Assembly (NCBI GenBank): GCA_964628055.1
Contig: CAZVNL010000019.1
Coordinates: 1 to 44,283 of the forward strand
Source: CAZBEL01 sp964628055
GTDB lineage: Bacteria > Fidelibacterota > Marinisomatia > Marinisomatales > TCS56
Length of the DNA stretch: 44,283 nucleotides
Direction of reading: 5' to 3'
Shown here: positions 44,140 through 44,283 of the stretch, piece by piece
How the letters are laid out: every line of letters starts with the position of its first letter
Position numbering within the stretch: the first letter of the stretch is position 1
The notes under the pieces: model-generated
Told to the model about the DNA's origin: nothing
The model's input: only the letters and a program-made list of their open reading frames with translations
Databases searched by the model: none
Made by a program: the position numbers and the translations under genes

Positions 44140-44283
44140 TCAAATTTCCAGTATCAACCCCATCGTGCGTAGGTCTTTGTAGCCGAGCAATTCTTGCACC
44201 GTCAGAATGTCATACCCATTTTTTTAGTAAATGGGTAGCCAAAGAAGGGTGAAACGTGTGACAACTCCCCGGTTGGTAAATTG
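44140..44283 (-). pseudogene. Integron-type tyrosine recombinase C-terminal remnant, frameshifted
   Basis: On the minus strand one frame gives HTFHPSLATHLLKK (44258-44217 region). A one-base phase change at a run of seven A (near 44219-44225) then gives NGYDILTVQELLGYKDLRTM, ending at TGA 44142-44140. The combined text matches the C-terminal part of IntI-like recombinases, which read roughly HTFRHSFATHLL...GYDIRTVQELLGH. Catalytic positions are lost: the HxxR Arg is His, LLGH is LLGY, and the nucleophilic Tyr region (MIYTH in the family) is replaced by GLILEI and a stop. It is therefore a decayed gene, cut by the window edge. IntI versus another Xer-like recombinase cannot be settled from this piece. 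Confidence 0.6.

Noticed and set aside
44213..44237. TACCCATTT/AAATGGGTA inverted repeat as a terminator for spmB
   Set aside because: It lies about 200 bp after spmB and within the recombinase remnant, where it is more simply part of the decayed coding sequence.

Overview
The window reads as chromosomal DNA from a Gram-negative (outer-membrane) bacterium of the Bacteroidota-like superphylum or a neighbouring candidate lineage such as Calditrichota, Marinimicrobia or Ignavibacteria-type groups. The evidence is several secreted proteins with type IX secretion (T9SS) C-terminal sorting domains, PorV/PorQ-family outer-membrane proteins, TonB-dependent receptors with an N-terminal carboxypeptidase-regulatory domain, a GldA/F/G-like ABC operon and Shine-Dalgarno (GGAGG-type) starts. 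A giant 2-hydroxyacyl-CoA-dehydratase-type activase and an apparent selenoprotein point towards anaerobic or low-oxygen metabolism. I cannot assign a species, and I saw no rRNA, tRNA or CRISPR array.

Layout, left to right. (1) 1-350: the 3' part of a GIY-YIG-nuclease-like gene broken by an in-frame TAA, followed at once by an attC-like hairpin. (2) 381-8744, minus strand: a 1434-residue activase, preceded in transcription by a four-gene operon (ATPase, permease, GldG-like, DUF4340) with coupled overlapping starts. (3) 8895-10991, minus: a ClpB chaperone without the N-domain. (4) 11376-13246, minus: an AhpD-like peroxidase-related protein with an in-frame UGA that is very probably selenocysteine, a YwaF-type membrane protein and a cupin. 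(5) 13521-18038, plus: a TetR regulator, a TonB receptor, a HmuY-like lipoprotein and a seven-helix membrane protein, probably a regulated haem or metal-complex uptake locus. (6) An M20 peptidase (minus) and a LysA-like PLP decarboxylase (plus).

(7) 21123-36853, minus: the most striking block. An FG-GAP-repeat T9SS protein is followed by two consecutive copies of a three-gene module: TonB receptor, roughly 1060-residue Asp-rich surface protein with a sorting-like C-terminus, PorV-like outer-membrane protein. The genes are packed with gaps of 1-12 bp or 4-bp overlaps, and every member has its counterpart in the other copy. Ca-binding-type Asp loops occur in both the receptors and the surface proteins. 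I infer a dedicated surface-assembly and uptake complex in which each cargo has its own PorV-type partner.

(8) 37096-44012, plus: an envelope operon with a secreted protein of unknown function, an M23-type protein carrying a T9SS sorting domain, PBP4-type DacB, an S66 LD-carboxypeptidase and SpmA/SpmB. It echoes the dacB-spmA-spmB grouping of Bacillus in a different cellular setting. (9) 44140-44283, minus: a degraded C-terminal piece of an integron-type tyrosine recombinase. Together with the attC-like element at the left end, this suggests the window lies between remnants of integron or cassette DNA.
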